From Acidimicrobiaceae bacterium (lineage in GTDB: Bacteria; Actinomycetota; Acidimicrobiia; Acidimicrobiales; Aldehydirespiratoraceae): DNA of 42,037 bases. The stretch's first letter is position 1, and each line of letters opens with the position of its first letter. Below are positions 25,333 through 34,072 of this stretch, piece after piece. The stretch lies in NCBI GenBank assembly GCA_016845585.1, contig JAERSO010000136.1, forward strand, positions 1-42,037, written 5' to 3'. A program made the translations under genes and the position numbers. The notes beneath the pieces are model-generated. The model saw only the letters and a program-made list of their open reading frames with translations, ran no database searches and had not been told where the DNA came from.

Positions 25333-26125
25333 GGATCAATCCGCCGTCGACTTCGATGGCCTGACCGGTGAGATAGCGGGCATCGTCGCTCGCCAGAAAC
25401 GCGATCACGCCGGCGATCTCTTCGGGCTGGGCCAGCCGCTTCAAGGCAGTGTCCTCGGCGCGCATGGCGAGCCACTCCTCACCGGTCATGTCGAGGGTGG
25501 CCCCTATCTCGACCGCCACCTTCGACACCATGTCCGTCAGCGTGTTGCCCGGGCACACCGCATTGACGGTGATCCCATGAGGGCCGAGTTCCATGGCGGC
25601 CGAGCGGGTCAGCCCGATCACGCCGCTCTTCGTCGCCGAGTACTCCGCCGAGTTCGGCCAGCTCGTCTTGCCCGCCATGGAGGAGATGTTGATGATGCTG
25701 CCGCGCCCCTGTGTGGTCATGATCGGGGCGACGAGACTGTTGGACGTGAGCACGCCGGTGAGGTTGACGGCCACCAGGTTCTCCCAGCGGTCGAGTGGGA
25801 TCTCGCGCAGCGGTCCCCCCACGTACATCCCGGCACTGGTGACGAGGACGTCGATCCTCCCCCAGCGCTCGACCACGGCACTGATTGCAGATTGCTGCTC
25901 GTCGCGTGATCGCACATCGCAGGCGAGCGCGACTGCATCGGCTCCGTTCGCACGGCAGAGATCAGCCGCCGATTCGTTCTCTGCCTCCTCGATGTCGAGG
26001 CAGGCAACGGCGGCCCCCTCGGAGGCGAACCGCATGGCTGTCGCTCGCCCGATGCCTGTGGCTGCCCCGGTCACCACGGCCACCTGGCCACCGAAGCGGC
26101 CGCTCTGGTCGTTGGCGTCAGCCAT
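25325..26125 (-). CDS. SDR family NAD(P)-dependent oxidoreductase
   Basis: A 266-residue classical SDR. VVTGAATGIGRATA, TSAG for NNAG, catalytic Ser in NISSMAGKTSWPN and Y-S-A-T-K, then VNAVCPGNTLTDM and the ending YLTGQAIEVDGGL. All catalytic residues are intact. It overlaps the RidA gene upstream by 8 bp and the convergent dehydrogenase downstream by 8 bp. The pattern GNTLTDMV resembles sorbitol/polyol-type SDRs, so a polyol or sugar-like alcohol is possible; this is weak evidence. Confidence 0.88.
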   Translation of the reverse strand: MADANDQSGRFGGQVAVVTGAATGIGRATAMRFASEGAAVACLDIEEAENESAADLCRANGADAVALACDVRSRDEQQSAISAVVERWGRIDVLVTSAGMYVGGPLREIPLDRWENLVAVNLTGVLTSNSLVAPIMTTQGRGSIINISSMAGKTSWPNSAEYSATKSGVIGLTRSAAMELGPHGITVNAVCPGNTLTDMVSKVAVEIGATLDMTGEEWLAMRAEDTALKRLAQPEEIAGVIAFLASDDARYLTGQAIEVDGGLILS

Positions 26126-26504
26126 CGGCCGCCACCACCGCGATCTCCATCAGCCACTCCGGTCGGGCCAGCTCTGCCACGATCAACAGCGTCGACGCGG
26201 CCCGGTGACCATCGAGCACACGATCACGCACCGCCATCACTTCAGCAAGATCCTGGCCTGGCGTCACATACGTCGTCACCGACACGATCTGTGCCGGTGT
26301 CATTGCCGCGTCCCGGAGCATCGCGGAGATGTTGCGCCACACCACCTCGGCCTGGTCAGCGATCCCGGCCGGCACCGTTCCGTCGGCGGCAATGGGTACA
26401 ACACCAGAGGTGTGGAGCCACCGGGTCGCATCGATGGTCAGGCACGCGTGGGCGTAGTTGGCGGCGGGTGCCGCGATGTCGGCTGGCATGATCGCTTGGT
26501 GCAT
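26118..26504 (-). CDS. RidA family (YjgF/YER057c/UK114) protein
   Basis: A 128-residue protein with the family layout: WLHTSGVVPIAADGTVP, then NISAMLRDAAMTPAQIVSVT, and RAASTLLIVAELARPEWLME near the C-terminus. That last stretch keeps the Arg that binds the carboxylate in RidA enamine/imine deaminases. Members hydrolyse reactive enamines, or ring-opening intermediates in pyrimidine and aromatic amine catabolism. Divergent from the molybdenum hydroxylase operon and coupled to an SDR, so a clean-up or ring-fragment role in the same pathway is plausible. Confidence 0.88.
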   Translation of the reverse strand: MHQAIMPADIAAPAANYAHACLTIDATRWLHTSGVVPIAADGTVPAGIADQAEVVWRNISAMLRDAAMTPAQIVSVTTYVTPGQDLAEVMAVRDRVLDGHRAASTLLIVAELARPEWLMEIAVVAADG

Positions 26505-26642
26505 CGAGCGACGACCTTAGACGCCAATTCCCGCGTTCGCAGCGGCCCACTCAGCTCGGCTAACATGCGAATAATTCATTTTGGATCGTAGACGCGACCG
26601 CTGGCGTATCCGCGGGAGGGCCGATCAGAGACGGAGCACCCA
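26505..26642. promoter_or_regulatory. Divergent region between ridA and molybdenum hydroxylase operon
   Basis: A 138 bp gap. An AT-rich stretch at about 26561-26584 holds a 9-bp odd palindrome GAATAATTC and is the likely promoter/operator area. GGAG at 26633-26636 lies six bases before GTG 26643 and supports that start. I could not define -35/-10 boxes with confidence. Confidence 0.35.
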
Positions 26643-27362
26643 GTGCCTTTGATTGCCGCGTACCACCGGCCCGACAGCGTCGATGAAGCCCTGACCTTGT
26701 TGGCCGCCCCCAACCGCAAACCGCTCGCCGGAGGCACGGTGATCAATGCCGATCGCGACGCCTCGGATCTGGAGGTCGTCGACCTCCAGGCGCTCGGCCT
26801 CACCGGCATCGAGCTGACCGACGGACGACTTCGCATCGGGGCCACCACGAGCCTGGCCGACGTGGCGGAGTGCGCCGAAGCGCCCAGCACCATTCGTGAA
26901 CTCGCCCGCCGCGACCAGCCGGCCTCGGTGCGCAGCATCGCCACCGTCGGGGGAACGATTGCCTCCCGCGATGCCGAGAGCACACTTCTCGCAGCATTGC
27001 TGGTGCACGATGCACAGGTTGAGCTCGCCGGCGCTGACGACACGTCGCTCGCCTCGCTCCTCGAAACCGGTGTTCGGGACGGAGCCATCATCACCGCGGT
27101 GACCATCGACGCGTCCGGAACGACCGCAATCGAAGCCACTGGCCGCACACCTGCTGACACTCCGATCGTGGCTGCCGTCGCCCGCTCGGCCGACGGCAGG
27201 ACCTCCCTTGCGCTCACCGGCGTGTCGGAAACGCCGGTCCTCGTCGACTCTGACGACCCGACAGCCGCGCTCCAGCCATCCGGCGACTTCCGGGGCTCGT
27301 CGTCGTATCGACTGCACCTCGCCTCGATACTCTCCGCTCGAGTGATGGACGCCGTCCGATGA
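26643..27362 (+). CDS. FAD-binding subunit of molybdenum hydroxylase, YgfM-like (reduced)
   Basis: A 239-residue protein, GTG start with GGAG six bases upstream. It shows the CoxM/XdhB pattern: YHRPDSVDEALTLLA, KPLAGGT at 27-33 (FAD loop), DGRLRIGATTSLADVAE, SVRSIATVGGTIASRDAEST (second FAD loop, usually TIGGN-x-x-x-xP) and LLAALLVHDAQVEL. It is about 45 residues shorter than usual CoxM proteins, and the first FAD loop is altered: the stretch normally reading GGQSLIPLMK is GGTVINADRD. E. coli YgfM, beside XdhD and SsnA, is a similarly divergent FAD subunit. It overlaps the next gene by four bases (ATGA). Whether it still binds FAD is uncertain. Confidence 0.83.
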   Translation: MPLIAAYHRPDSVDEALTLLAAPNRKPLAGGTVINADRDASDLEVVDLQALGLTGIELTDGRLRIGATTSLADVAECAEAPSTIRELARRDQPASVRSIATVGGTIASRDAESTLLAALLVHDAQVELAGADDTSLASLLETGVRDGAIITAVTIDASGTTAIEATGRTPADTPIVAAVARSADGRTSLALTGVSETPVLVDSDDPTAALQPSGDFRGSSSYRLHLASILSARVMDAVR

Positions 27363-30292
27363 GCAACAGCCACTCCATCACGTTCGAACTCAACGGCACG
27401 GCGGTCACCACCACGGTCGAGGCGAGCGAGAACCTGCGTGAACTCCTCCGCCGACTCGGCATGCTGAGCGTCAAGTTCGGATCGAGCAGCGGTGAGACCG
27501 GTGCCGCCACGATCCTCCTCGACGGCCGCCCCGCCAGCGCCGACCTGATTCTGGCCGCCCAGGTCGCCGGCCACGCGGTCACCACCGTCGAGGCGCTCAA
27601 CACCGAACGCGATCTGCACCCTATTCAGGCCGCCTTCACCGCGACCGGCGCGTTCCAGTCGGGCTACTCGGCGGGAGCAATGGTGCTCGGCACCCTCGCC
27701 CTGCTCAGAGACAACCCAGACCCGACCGAGGGCGAGATCCGCGACATGCTCTCGGGCATCCTGGATCGCGAGACGGCCTATGTGAAACCGGTCGAGGCCG
27801 TGAAGCGCGCTGCAGCGGTGATGCGCGGTGAATCCTCTGAACCCTTTGCCCCTCTCATTCTCGAGCCACTCACCGACGGTACGAACGCGGTGGAGTACGA
27901 CCCGAGCCGGGAGGCCCCGGCCGGCCCGCGCTCGGTCCCGCGGCTGATTCCCTCACGTGATGTCCCGGAGATGGCCGTCGTGGGCAAGCCCGAAGTGAAG
28001 GTTGACGCGGTGAAGCTCGCCAAGGGCAACCCCGCGTTCACCGACGACTTCGAGATGCGAGACCTCCTGTACGCGAAGGTGCTCCGCAGCCCTCACGCCC
28101 ACGCCAACATCGTCGCCATCGACGACAGTGCCGCGCTGGCACTGCCGGGCGTGCACGCGGTGCTCCACCACGGCAACAGCCCACGGATCAAGTACGCCTC
28201 AGGCGGCCAGAGCTGGCCGAATCCCCACCCTCACGACCAGGTCAGCTTCGACAACAAGGTCCGCCATGTCGGCGACCGGGTCGCCGCCGTCGCGGCCGAG
28301 ACCCTGGAGATCGCGGAGGAGGCCCTCCGACTCATCGACGTCACCTACGAGTTGTTGCCTGCCATCTTCGACGAACGCGAAGCCATGCTTCCCGGTGCAC
28401 CGGTCATCCACGATGAGGCCGACACCGAGGGCATCCACGACCGCGATCGCAACATCGTGCACGAGATCAAGGCCCAGCGCGGCGACGTCACGGCCGCGCT
28501 CGCTGACGCCGACCACGTGTTCGAGCAGACCTTCCGGGTGCACCAGGTTCAGCCGGCGCCGATCGAGCCTCACATCTCGGTGGCGTGGCTCGATGGCGAC
28601 GAGCGCATGGTGATCCGCACCGCGACACAGGTCCCCTTCCACACACGGCGCATGGTCGCGCCGCTGTTGGACATGGAGATCAAGGACATCCGTGTGATCA
28701 AGCCGCGGATCGGCGGCGGCTTCGGCGCCAAGCAGGAGATGCTCATCGAAGACATCGTTGCGCTCCTCGCCAAGGCCACTCGGCGTCCTGTTCGCCTCGA
28801 ACTCACCCGCGAGGAGGAGTTCGTCTCGAGCCGCACCCGCCACCCTCAGACCATCACCTATCGCACGGGCGTCGACCGGGCGGGGAACCTCGTTGCCCAG
28901 GACATGTACGTCCTCGGCAACACCGGTCCCTATGGAACTCATGCCTACACCGTGCAGACGGTGACGGGTCTTCGAGGCCTGAGTTCGTACAACGCACCGA
29001 ACAAGCGCTTTCACTGCGACGTCGTCTACACCAACATCCCGGTGCCGGGCGCATACCGCGGCTACGGCGCACCCCAAGCCGAGTTCGCGCTCGAGTCCCA
29101 CATGGAGGACATCGCCCGCGAACTCGGGCTGGACGTGATCGAGTTCAAACGGAAGAACTGGGTCACGGTCGGATCCGAGCTCGACATCGCACCTCATCTC
29201 GGTGAACGGGCTGCCGAGGACGAAGTGCTCGACGAGTACCCGAAGGTCGCTTCCTCGGGCGTCGAGGAATGTGTCGCCCAGGCCATGCGTGAGATCGAAT
29301 GGCACCGGCGCGACGACCCTGCGTGGGTGCAGCCGGCCGATCGCCCCAACATCCGCCGAGGTATCGGATTCGCCTTCTGTATGCATGGCACGGCGATCCC
29401 CTTCCTCGACATGGGCGGCTGTTCGATCAAGATCAACGACGACGGCTCGTTCAACATGCTCGTCGGCGCCACCGATCTCGGCACAGGGGCCGACACCGTC
29501 CTCGGCCAGATTGCGGCGGAGGTCCTCGGTGTCGCTCTCGACGACATCAAGGTGTACTCATCGGACACCGACATGACGCCCTTCGACACCGGCGCCTACG
29601 CCAGCTCGACCACCTTCATCTCCGGCACGGCGGCGTTCAAAGCGGCGAAGGCCGTGCGAGACCGGGTCAAGGAACGAGCCGCGATGCTGCTCGATGTCGA
29701 CATCCCCTGCACGATCGAGCTTCGCGACGGCCGGGCCTACGCGCCCGACGGTCGTTCGGTCTCGATGGGCGACATCGCGCTCGATTCGCTGCACACCCAG
29801 GAGCAAGAACAGATCATGGGCACGGCCTCCCATGTGTCGCCCGACTGTCCGCCGCCGTTCGGCGCCCAGATGGCGGAGATCGAGGTCGATGTCGACACCG
29901 GTCAGGTCACGGTCACGAAGCTGGTCATGGCTGTCGACTGTGGCGTCGCCATCAACCCCATCACCGCGAGTGGACAGGTGGAGGGCGGCATGCTCCAGGC
30001 GCTCGGCTACGCGCACTGCGAGGAGTACGCCCTCGACGAAGACGGGCGGATGATCAACCCGTCATTCGGTCCCTACAAGATCTATCGAGCCGATGAGATG
30101 CCGGAGACCACGGTGTTCCTCGTCCAGACGATGGAGGACAGTGGCCCCTTCGGCGCCAAGGCCGTTGCCGAGATCCCGAAGGACGGGGTCGCCCCTGCCG
30201 TGCGCAACGCCATCCTCAACGCAACCGGTGTGGCCATCAACGACCTGCCGTTCACGCCGGAGCGGGTCTGGAACGCCCTTCACCCGGCATGA
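27359..30292 (+). CDS. xdhD: XdhD-like molybdenum hydroxylase: degenerate [2Fe-2S] domain fused to molybdopterin-binding subunit
   Basis: A 977-residue fusion. Residues ~1-155 align with the two ferredoxin-like domains of xanthine dehydrogenase, but all eight cysteine ligand positions are replaced: S42, T47, A50, D62, S101, S104, D136, E138. The spacing is otherwise kept (KFGSSSGETGAA, QSGYSAGAM, GILDRETAY). Residues ~220-977 are the molybdenum domain: RSPHAHANI, GGGFGAKQEM, PGAYRGYGAPQAEFALE, and GPFGAKAVAE with the catalytic Glu938. By recall, E. coli XdhD has the same fusion and the same cysteine loss. Family role: hydroxylation or reduction at a ring carbon of purine-like heterocycles. 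The electron path must differ from normal Xdh. Flanked by FAD subunit, SsnA-like and XdhC genes. Confidence 0.9.
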   Translation: MSNSHSITFELNGTAVTTTVEASENLRELLRRLGMLSVKFGSSSGETGAATILLDGRPASADLILAAQVAGHAVTTVEALNTERDLHPIQAAFTATGAFQSGYSAGAMVLGTLALLRDNPDPTEGEIRDMLSGILDRETAYVKPVEAVKRAAAVMRGESSEPFAPLILEPLTDGTNAVEYDPSREAPAGPRSVPRLIPSRDVPEMAVVGKPEVKVDAVKLAKGNPAFTDDFEMRDLLYAKVLRSPHAHANIVAIDDSAALALPGVHAVLHHGNSPRIKYASGGQSWPNPHPHDQVSFDNKVRHVGDRVAAVAAETLEIAEEALRLIDVTYELLPAIFDEREAMLPGAPVIHDEADTEGIHDRDRNIVHEIKAQRGDVTAALADADHVFEQTFRVHQVQPAPIEPHISVAWLDGDERMVIRTATQVPFHTRRMVAPLLDMEIKDIRVIKPRIGGGFGAKQEMLIEDIVALLAKATRRPVRLELTREEEFVSSRTRHPQTITYRTGVDRAGNLVAQDMYVLGNTGPYGTHAYTVQTVTGLRGLSSYNAPNKRFHCDVVYTNIPVPGAYRGYGAPQAEFALESHMEDIARELGLDVIEFKRKNWVTVGSELDIAPHLGERAAEDEVLDEYPKVASSGVEECVAQAMREIEWHRRDDPAWVQPADRPNIRRGIGFAFCMHGTAIPFLDMGGCSIKINDDGSFNMLVGATDLGTGADTVLGQIAAEVLGVALDDIKVYSSDTDMTPFDTGAYASSTTFISGTAAFKAAKAVRDRVKERAAMLLDVDIPCTIELRDGRAYAPDGRSVSMGDIALDSLHTQEQEQIMGTASHVSPDCPPPFGAQMAEIEVDVDTGQVTVTKLVMAVDCGVAINPITASGQVEGGMLQALGYAHCEEYALDEDGRMINPSFGPYKIYRADEMPETTVFLVQTMEDSGPFGAKAVAEIPKDGVAPAVRNAILNATGVAINDLPFTPERVWNALHPA

Positions 30293-31602
30293 CGCTCATT
30301 CTCCCCGGGTGGTTGGTTGCGGCGGCCGATCAGCCACCGCGGGCCGGGTGGGGTGTGCGCGTCTCGGGCTCGGTCATCGACCGGGTCGGCTCGCACACCG
30401 AACTGCGGGCCGAGTTCCCCGATGACGAGGTGGTCGATGCGCCGGCGTCGATCCTGCTTCCGGGGTTCGTCAATGCACACGTCCATCTCTACGGCACGCT
30501 CGCTCATGGCATTCCCGTCGATGACGCACCGTCTGACTTCTGGAGCTTCCTCGAGGACTACTGGTGGCCAAAGGTCGAGGACGCACTCGACGTCGAGATG
30601 ATCGAGGCCGCCACGGACTATGTGTGCGCCGAGATGCTCCGTTCTGGGATCACGTCCTTCTACGACATCCTCGAAGCGCCGAATGCGATCCCCGACGCGC
30701 TGCTCGCGCAGAAGGCGGTGGTCGAACGGCGCGGCATGCGCGGCCTCTTGAGCTTCGAGGCGACCGAACGCGCCGGTGAACGAATCGCCCGGCAGGGGCT
30801 GGGCGAGAACGCCGCCTTGATCGATGCCTGCGACCCCGGCGGGTTGGTCGGCGGGCTGATGTGTTGGCACACCACGTTCACCTGCTCCGATGCCTTCATC
30901 ACCGAGGCGTTCGGACTCGCGGCCGATCGTGGCGTACTGAGTCACGCCCACGTGAACGAAGGCATCCACGAGGGCCTGTGGTGCGTGGAGAACAACGGCC
31001 ACCGAACTGTCGAGCACTATGACCAACTCGGTGTGGCCGGCCCTGATTTCCTGGCCAGCCAGTGCGTACAGCTCTCCGAGCGCGAGCGCGAACTGCTGGC
31101 GATGCGGGATGTGAAGATCACGCACATGCCGCTGGCCAACTGCGAAGTGGGGGGCGGGATCGCGCCGATCCCGGAGTTGATCGATGCCGGTGCCACGGTC
31201 GGCCTCGGCAGCGACGGTTACATCAACGACTTCTTCTCGGTGATGCGGGGCGCGTTCTTGATTCACAAAGCAAGACTTCAGGACCCCGGGGCGATGCCCG
31301 CCGACCGTGTGCTGCACATGGCCACACGGGGCGGCGCCGAAGCGCTCGGCCTGGAGCGTGTTGGGGCACTGCATCCGGGATGGTCCGCTGACCTACAGCT
31401 GGTCGACTCCACATTCCCCACCCCGCTCACGAGCCACAACCTCTTCGAGCAGCTCCTGTTGTGGCGTGATCACCATCACGTGAGCGACGTGATGGTGGCC
31501 GGCACCTGGCGCGTGCGATCCGGCGAGGTCCTCGATACCGACATGGCACGCCTTCGCGCTCGCACGAACGAGCAGGCCCGACGCCTGTGGAGCGGATCGT
31601 GA
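30289..31602 (+). CDS. ssnA: SsnA-like amidohydrolase (COG0402) with altered active-site His
   Basis: A 437-residue amidohydrolase, ATGA overlap with the upstream gene. It resembles E. coli SsnA in NAHVHLYGTLAHGI (H64, H66), the Asp-Phe and Trp-Trp pattern (PSDFWSFLEDYWWP), LSFEATER, and the C-terminal FPTPLTSHNLFEQL. Metal ligands H221 (HVNEG) and D309 (LGSDG) are kept. The His that in relatives follows as LAHCVHL is Gln258 here (LASQCVQL), and the second His is also Gln. That His orients the attacking water in TRZ/ATZ enzymes, so catalysis may be altered. SsnA genes travel with XdhD and YgfM in the selenium-dependent molybdenum hydroxylase cluster. Confidence 0.87.
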   Translation: MTLILPGWLVAAADQPPRAGWGVRVSGSVIDRVGSHTELRAEFPDDEVVDAPASILLPGFVNAHVHLYGTLAHGIPVDDAPSDFWSFLEDYWWPKVEDALDVEMIEAATDYVCAEMLRSGITSFYDILEAPNAIPDALLAQKAVVERRGMRGLLSFEATERAGERIARQGLGENAALIDACDPGGLVGGLMCWHTTFTCSDAFITEAFGLAADRGVLSHAHVNEGIHEGLWCVENNGHRTVEHYDQLGVAGPDFLASQCVQLSERERELLAMRDVKITHMPLANCEVGGGIAPIPELIDAGATVGLGSDGYINDFFSVMRGAFLIHKARLQDPGAMPADRVLHMATRGGAEALGLERVGALHPGWSADLQLVDSTFPTPLTSHNLFEQLLLWRDHHHVSDVMVAGTWRVRSGEVLDTDMARLRARTNEQARRLWSGS

Positions 31603-32363
31603 TCGAGGAACTGGCCGCGGCCATCGAACGACGTGAGCCGGCCGTGCTCGCCACGGTTGTACGCACCGACCGCTCTGTCCCCCGCCGCGCCGGCTCGAAG
31701 ATGCTCGTGTTCGCCGACGGCCGCACGATCGGCACGGTCGGCGGCGGAGCGATGGAGCATCGCGTGACCCTGGAAGCTGCCCAAGCCCTGGCCGAGGGGA
31801 AACCTCGCCTCGTTGCCTACGACCTGGTCGACCCCTCAACCGGGGACCCGGGTGTCTGCGGCGGCAGTGTCGACATCTACATGGAGCCTTTCATGCCCAC
31901 TCCGGTCTTGTTCATCGTGGGAGGCGGCCATGTCGGAAAGGCCGTCGCGGAGCTCGCCAAATGGCTTGGGTTTCGCCCGACGATTTGGGACGACCGCGAG
32001 GACCTCGTCACCGAACTCGCTCAGGACGACGCGATCGGCACGCTGCTCACCGGCGACGCCGGAGTCGCGCTGAACGAAGCCTCACTCACCGCGAACGATG
32101 CCGTTGTGATGGTCAGCCGAAACGTGACTCTCGATGTCGAGGTCGTGCCCCTGGTGCTGGGAACCGACGCCGGCTACGTGGGCCTGATGGGCAGCATTCG
32201 ACGGTGGCAGACCACCCGGTCGAAGCTCGAGGAACTCGGTGCGACGGATCTCGACATGTCTCGGATCCACACGCCGATCGGCCTCGAGATCAATGCCGAG
32301 ACTCCCGAAGAGATCGCGATCAGCATCCTCGCCGAGGTGATCGGCCACCGTCGTGGTGGTTGA
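31599..32363 (+). CDS. XdhC/CoxI-family molybdenum cofactor maturation protein
   Basis: A 254-residue protein. I chose GTG 31599: it forms a GTGA overlap with the previous stop and has GGAG six bases upstream (31589-31592). GTG 31587, four codons earlier, is an alternative. Domain order fits XdhC. The N-terminal XdhC/CoxI domain has RTDRSVPRRAGSKMLVF, GTVGGGAMEHRV and GVCGGSVDIYMEP (conserved CGG). A C-terminal Rossmann domain has PVLFIVGGGHVGKAVAEL. XdhC binds molybdenum cofactor, helps add the terminal sulfido ligand and inserts it into xanthine dehydrogenase-type enzymes. Its position directly after xdhD-ssnA supports that role. Confidence 0.92.
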   Translation: MIEELAAAIERREPAVLATVVRTDRSVPRRAGSKMLVFADGRTIGTVGGGAMEHRVTLEAAQALAEGKPRLVAYDLVDPSTGDPGVCGGSVDIYMEPFMPTPVLFIVGGGHVGKAVAELAKWLGFRPTIWDDREDLVTELAQDDAIGTLLTGDAGVALNEASLTANDAVVMVSRNVTLDVEVVPLVLGTDAGYVGLMGSIRRWQTTRSKLEELGATDLDMSRIHTPIGLEINAETPEEIAISILAEVIGHRRGG

Positions 32364-32369
32364 CGGCCA

Positions 32370-33338
32370 ATGATCACCAAGAGCATCAATCTGATCCCCG
32401 AGGCACCGCTGGCCGCGATGGTCAGTCTCGCGACGCAAGCCGAGTCCCATGGCTTCGATCGGTGCTGGGTGTACGACGAAGGACTCGCCACGCGCGATCT
32501 CTATGTCACCCTCAGTGCGATCGCGACCGCCACGTCACGGCTCGAGCTCGGGCCTGGCATCACCAACCCGTACACCCGTCACCCGGCGCAGACTGCTGCC
32601 GCGATCGCCAGCATCGACGAGTTGTCGGATGGTCGCGCCTTCCTCGGGGTCGGTGCCGGTGGCAGCCTCACGCTCGACCCGCTCAGGATCGACCGGCGAA
32701 AGCCACTCACCGCTGTTCGTGAGACGATCGAAGCATGTCGGGGTCTGTGGTCGGGCCAGCCCACCGATCTCGACGGGATCCACACCCAACTCCGATCGGC
32801 GCAACTCGGGCACGGCCGCCCCGACATCGAGATCTGGCTCGCGGGCCGTGGACCGAAGATGCTCCATCTCGGTGGCGCCGAAGCCGATGGCGTGATGCTC
32901 GACTTCATCCATCAGCCGTCGATCGGCCAATACACCTCACTCGTGCGAGCCGGCGCCGATGAGAACGGCCGGAAACCTCGCATCTGCTACTCGACGGCGA
33001 TCGTGACCTCCGACGAAGATCTCGAAGCCGTCCGACCGCACATGACCTACCGGCTCGTCGATGCGCCACCACCCGTCAAGGACGCGCTGGGCATGGACGA
33101 GCGCGCCGTTTCCGACCTCCGACACGCTCTGCAGGGAGGCGTCCATGAAGCGGCCCGCCACGTCCGCGACGAGTGGATCGGTCCCTTCGTGATCGCCGGC
33201 ACGTCCACCGAGTGTGCGACCAAGCTGTCCGATCTGATCGATCGACACGGGTTCGAGGAGTTCTTGCTCCCGATCTTCGACATGCCGGACGCCGGCGCCT
33301 ACCTGGGACGCGTGGCGACCGCGCTCGAGGGATTGTGA
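32370..33338 (+). CDS. LLM-class Mer-like F420/flavin-dependent oxidoreductase
   Basis: A 322-residue protein starting MITKSINLIPEAPLAAMVSL. Family segments are AESHGFDRCWVYDEGLATRD, NPYTRHPAQTAAAIASIDE, GVGAGGSLTLDPLRIDRRKP and DIEIWLAGRGPKMLHLGGAE. A paralog of the proteins at 8843 and 21154. It lies 6 bp after the XdhC gene and couples to the VanX-like gene by GTGA, so it belongs to the molybdenum hydroxylase operon. An LLM enzyme may feed or accept hydride in the same pathway; F420 versus FMN use cannot be decided by eye. Confidence 0.88.
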   Translation: MITKSINLIPEAPLAAMVSLATQAESHGFDRCWVYDEGLATRDLYVTLSAIATATSRLELGPGITNPYTRHPAQTAAAIASIDELSDGRAFLGVGAGGSLTLDPLRIDRRKPLTAVRETIEACRGLWSGQPTDLDGIHTQLRSAQLGHGRPDIEIWLAGRGPKMLHLGGAEADGVMLDFIHQPSIGQYTSLVRAGADENGRKPRICYSTAIVTSDEDLEAVRPHMTYRLVDAPPPVKDALGMDERAVSDLRHALQGGVHEAARHVRDEWIGPFVIAGTSTECATKLSDLIDRHGFEEFLLPIFDMPDAGAYLGRVATALEGL

Positions 33339-34072
33339 CCGAGCCACGTATCGGCGAGCCGACCTATACGACAACAGCCAGCACACTCTTCGGCACCCGT
33401 GCGCCGGAGATCGACGAGGGTGGGGCTCTGCCCCCGCTTCTCGATCCAGATGCCGAGGCGGTTGTCGACGCCTCGGACGAACCGCTGGTTCGAGTGGAAC
33501 ACCGCCGCATTCGCAGCCTCGCCAACTACTGGCATGCTGGCTGGGCAACGGCGATCGCGCAGACATGGCTCCGACGATCAGCGTTCGAGCGACTCGTGAG
33601 CGTGGCGGACGCGCTTCCCGAGGCGTGGGGTCTGGCCGTGTTCGACGCGTGGCGACCACTCGAGCTGCAGTACGAGCTCTTCGTCGCCGCTGCTGACCAC
33701 CCGGGACTCATGGCTGAGCCGTCACCGGACCCGGCCACCCCGCCACCACATCTGACCGGCGGTGCCGTGGATCTCACTCTCACATTCAACGGCAACCCGA
33801 TCGCAGCGGGGACCGGCTTCGACGACACCACGACTCGAGCCCACACGGCTCACTTCGAATCGGAGCCAGGGCCCAATCGACACATCCGGCGAGCGCTCTT
33901 CCACACCATGGCCGAAAATGGCTTCGTCGTCTTCTCCGAGGAGTGGTGGCACTTCGAGTACGGCACGAGGCGATGGGCCGCGGTGAAAAACGAGACCCCG
34001 TTCTACGGACCCGCGGCCCCGCCCGGTTACTCGTCGGGCTTGAACTCGAAGCCGACGATCTCCCGAAGCTGA
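33335..34072 (+). CDS. M15-family D-Ala-D-Ala dipeptidase (VanX/DdpX)-like zinc peptidase
   Basis: A 245-residue protein from GTG 33335, which overlaps the previous stop (GTGA). The VanX zinc site is visible: H139 and D146 in PHLTGGAVDLTL, and E203-W-W-H206 (SEEWWHFEYG). The substrate Arg lies in FDAWRPLELQYELF. VanX-type enzymes cleave D-Ala-D-Ala or other small dipeptides. At the end of a heterocycle-type operon it more likely cleaves a small peptide- or amide-like catabolite than cell-wall precursors (inference). The last ~15 residues overlap the convergent creatininase gene by 46 bp. Confidence 0.88.
   Translation: MTEPRIGEPTYTTTASTLFGTRAPEIDEGGALPPLLDPDAEAVVDASDEPLVRVEHRRIRSLANYWHAGWATAIAQTWLRRSAFERLVSVADALPEAWGLAVFDAWRPLELQYELFVAAADHPGLMAEPSPDPATPPPHLTGGAVDLTLTFNGNPIAAGTGFDDTTTRAHTAHFESEPGPNRHIRRALFHTMAENGFVVFSEEWWHFEYGTRRWAAVKNETPFYGPAAPPGYSSGLNSKPTISRS

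Noticed and set aside
27359..27823. Cysteine loss in the XdhD-like protein as sequencing error
   Set aside because: Eight separate codons change while the frame and spacing stay intact, and a similar loss is remembered for E. coli XdhD.
27359..30292. Selenoprotein or UGA recoding in the XdhD-like gene
   Set aside because: The frame is open without internal stops. Selenium, if used, would be a labile cofactor; no SECIS-like need is visible.
31587..31602. GTG 31587 as the XdhC start
   Set aside because: Possible, but GTG 31599 has a GGAG six bases upstream and the GTGA overlap seen elsewhere in the window, so I preferred it.
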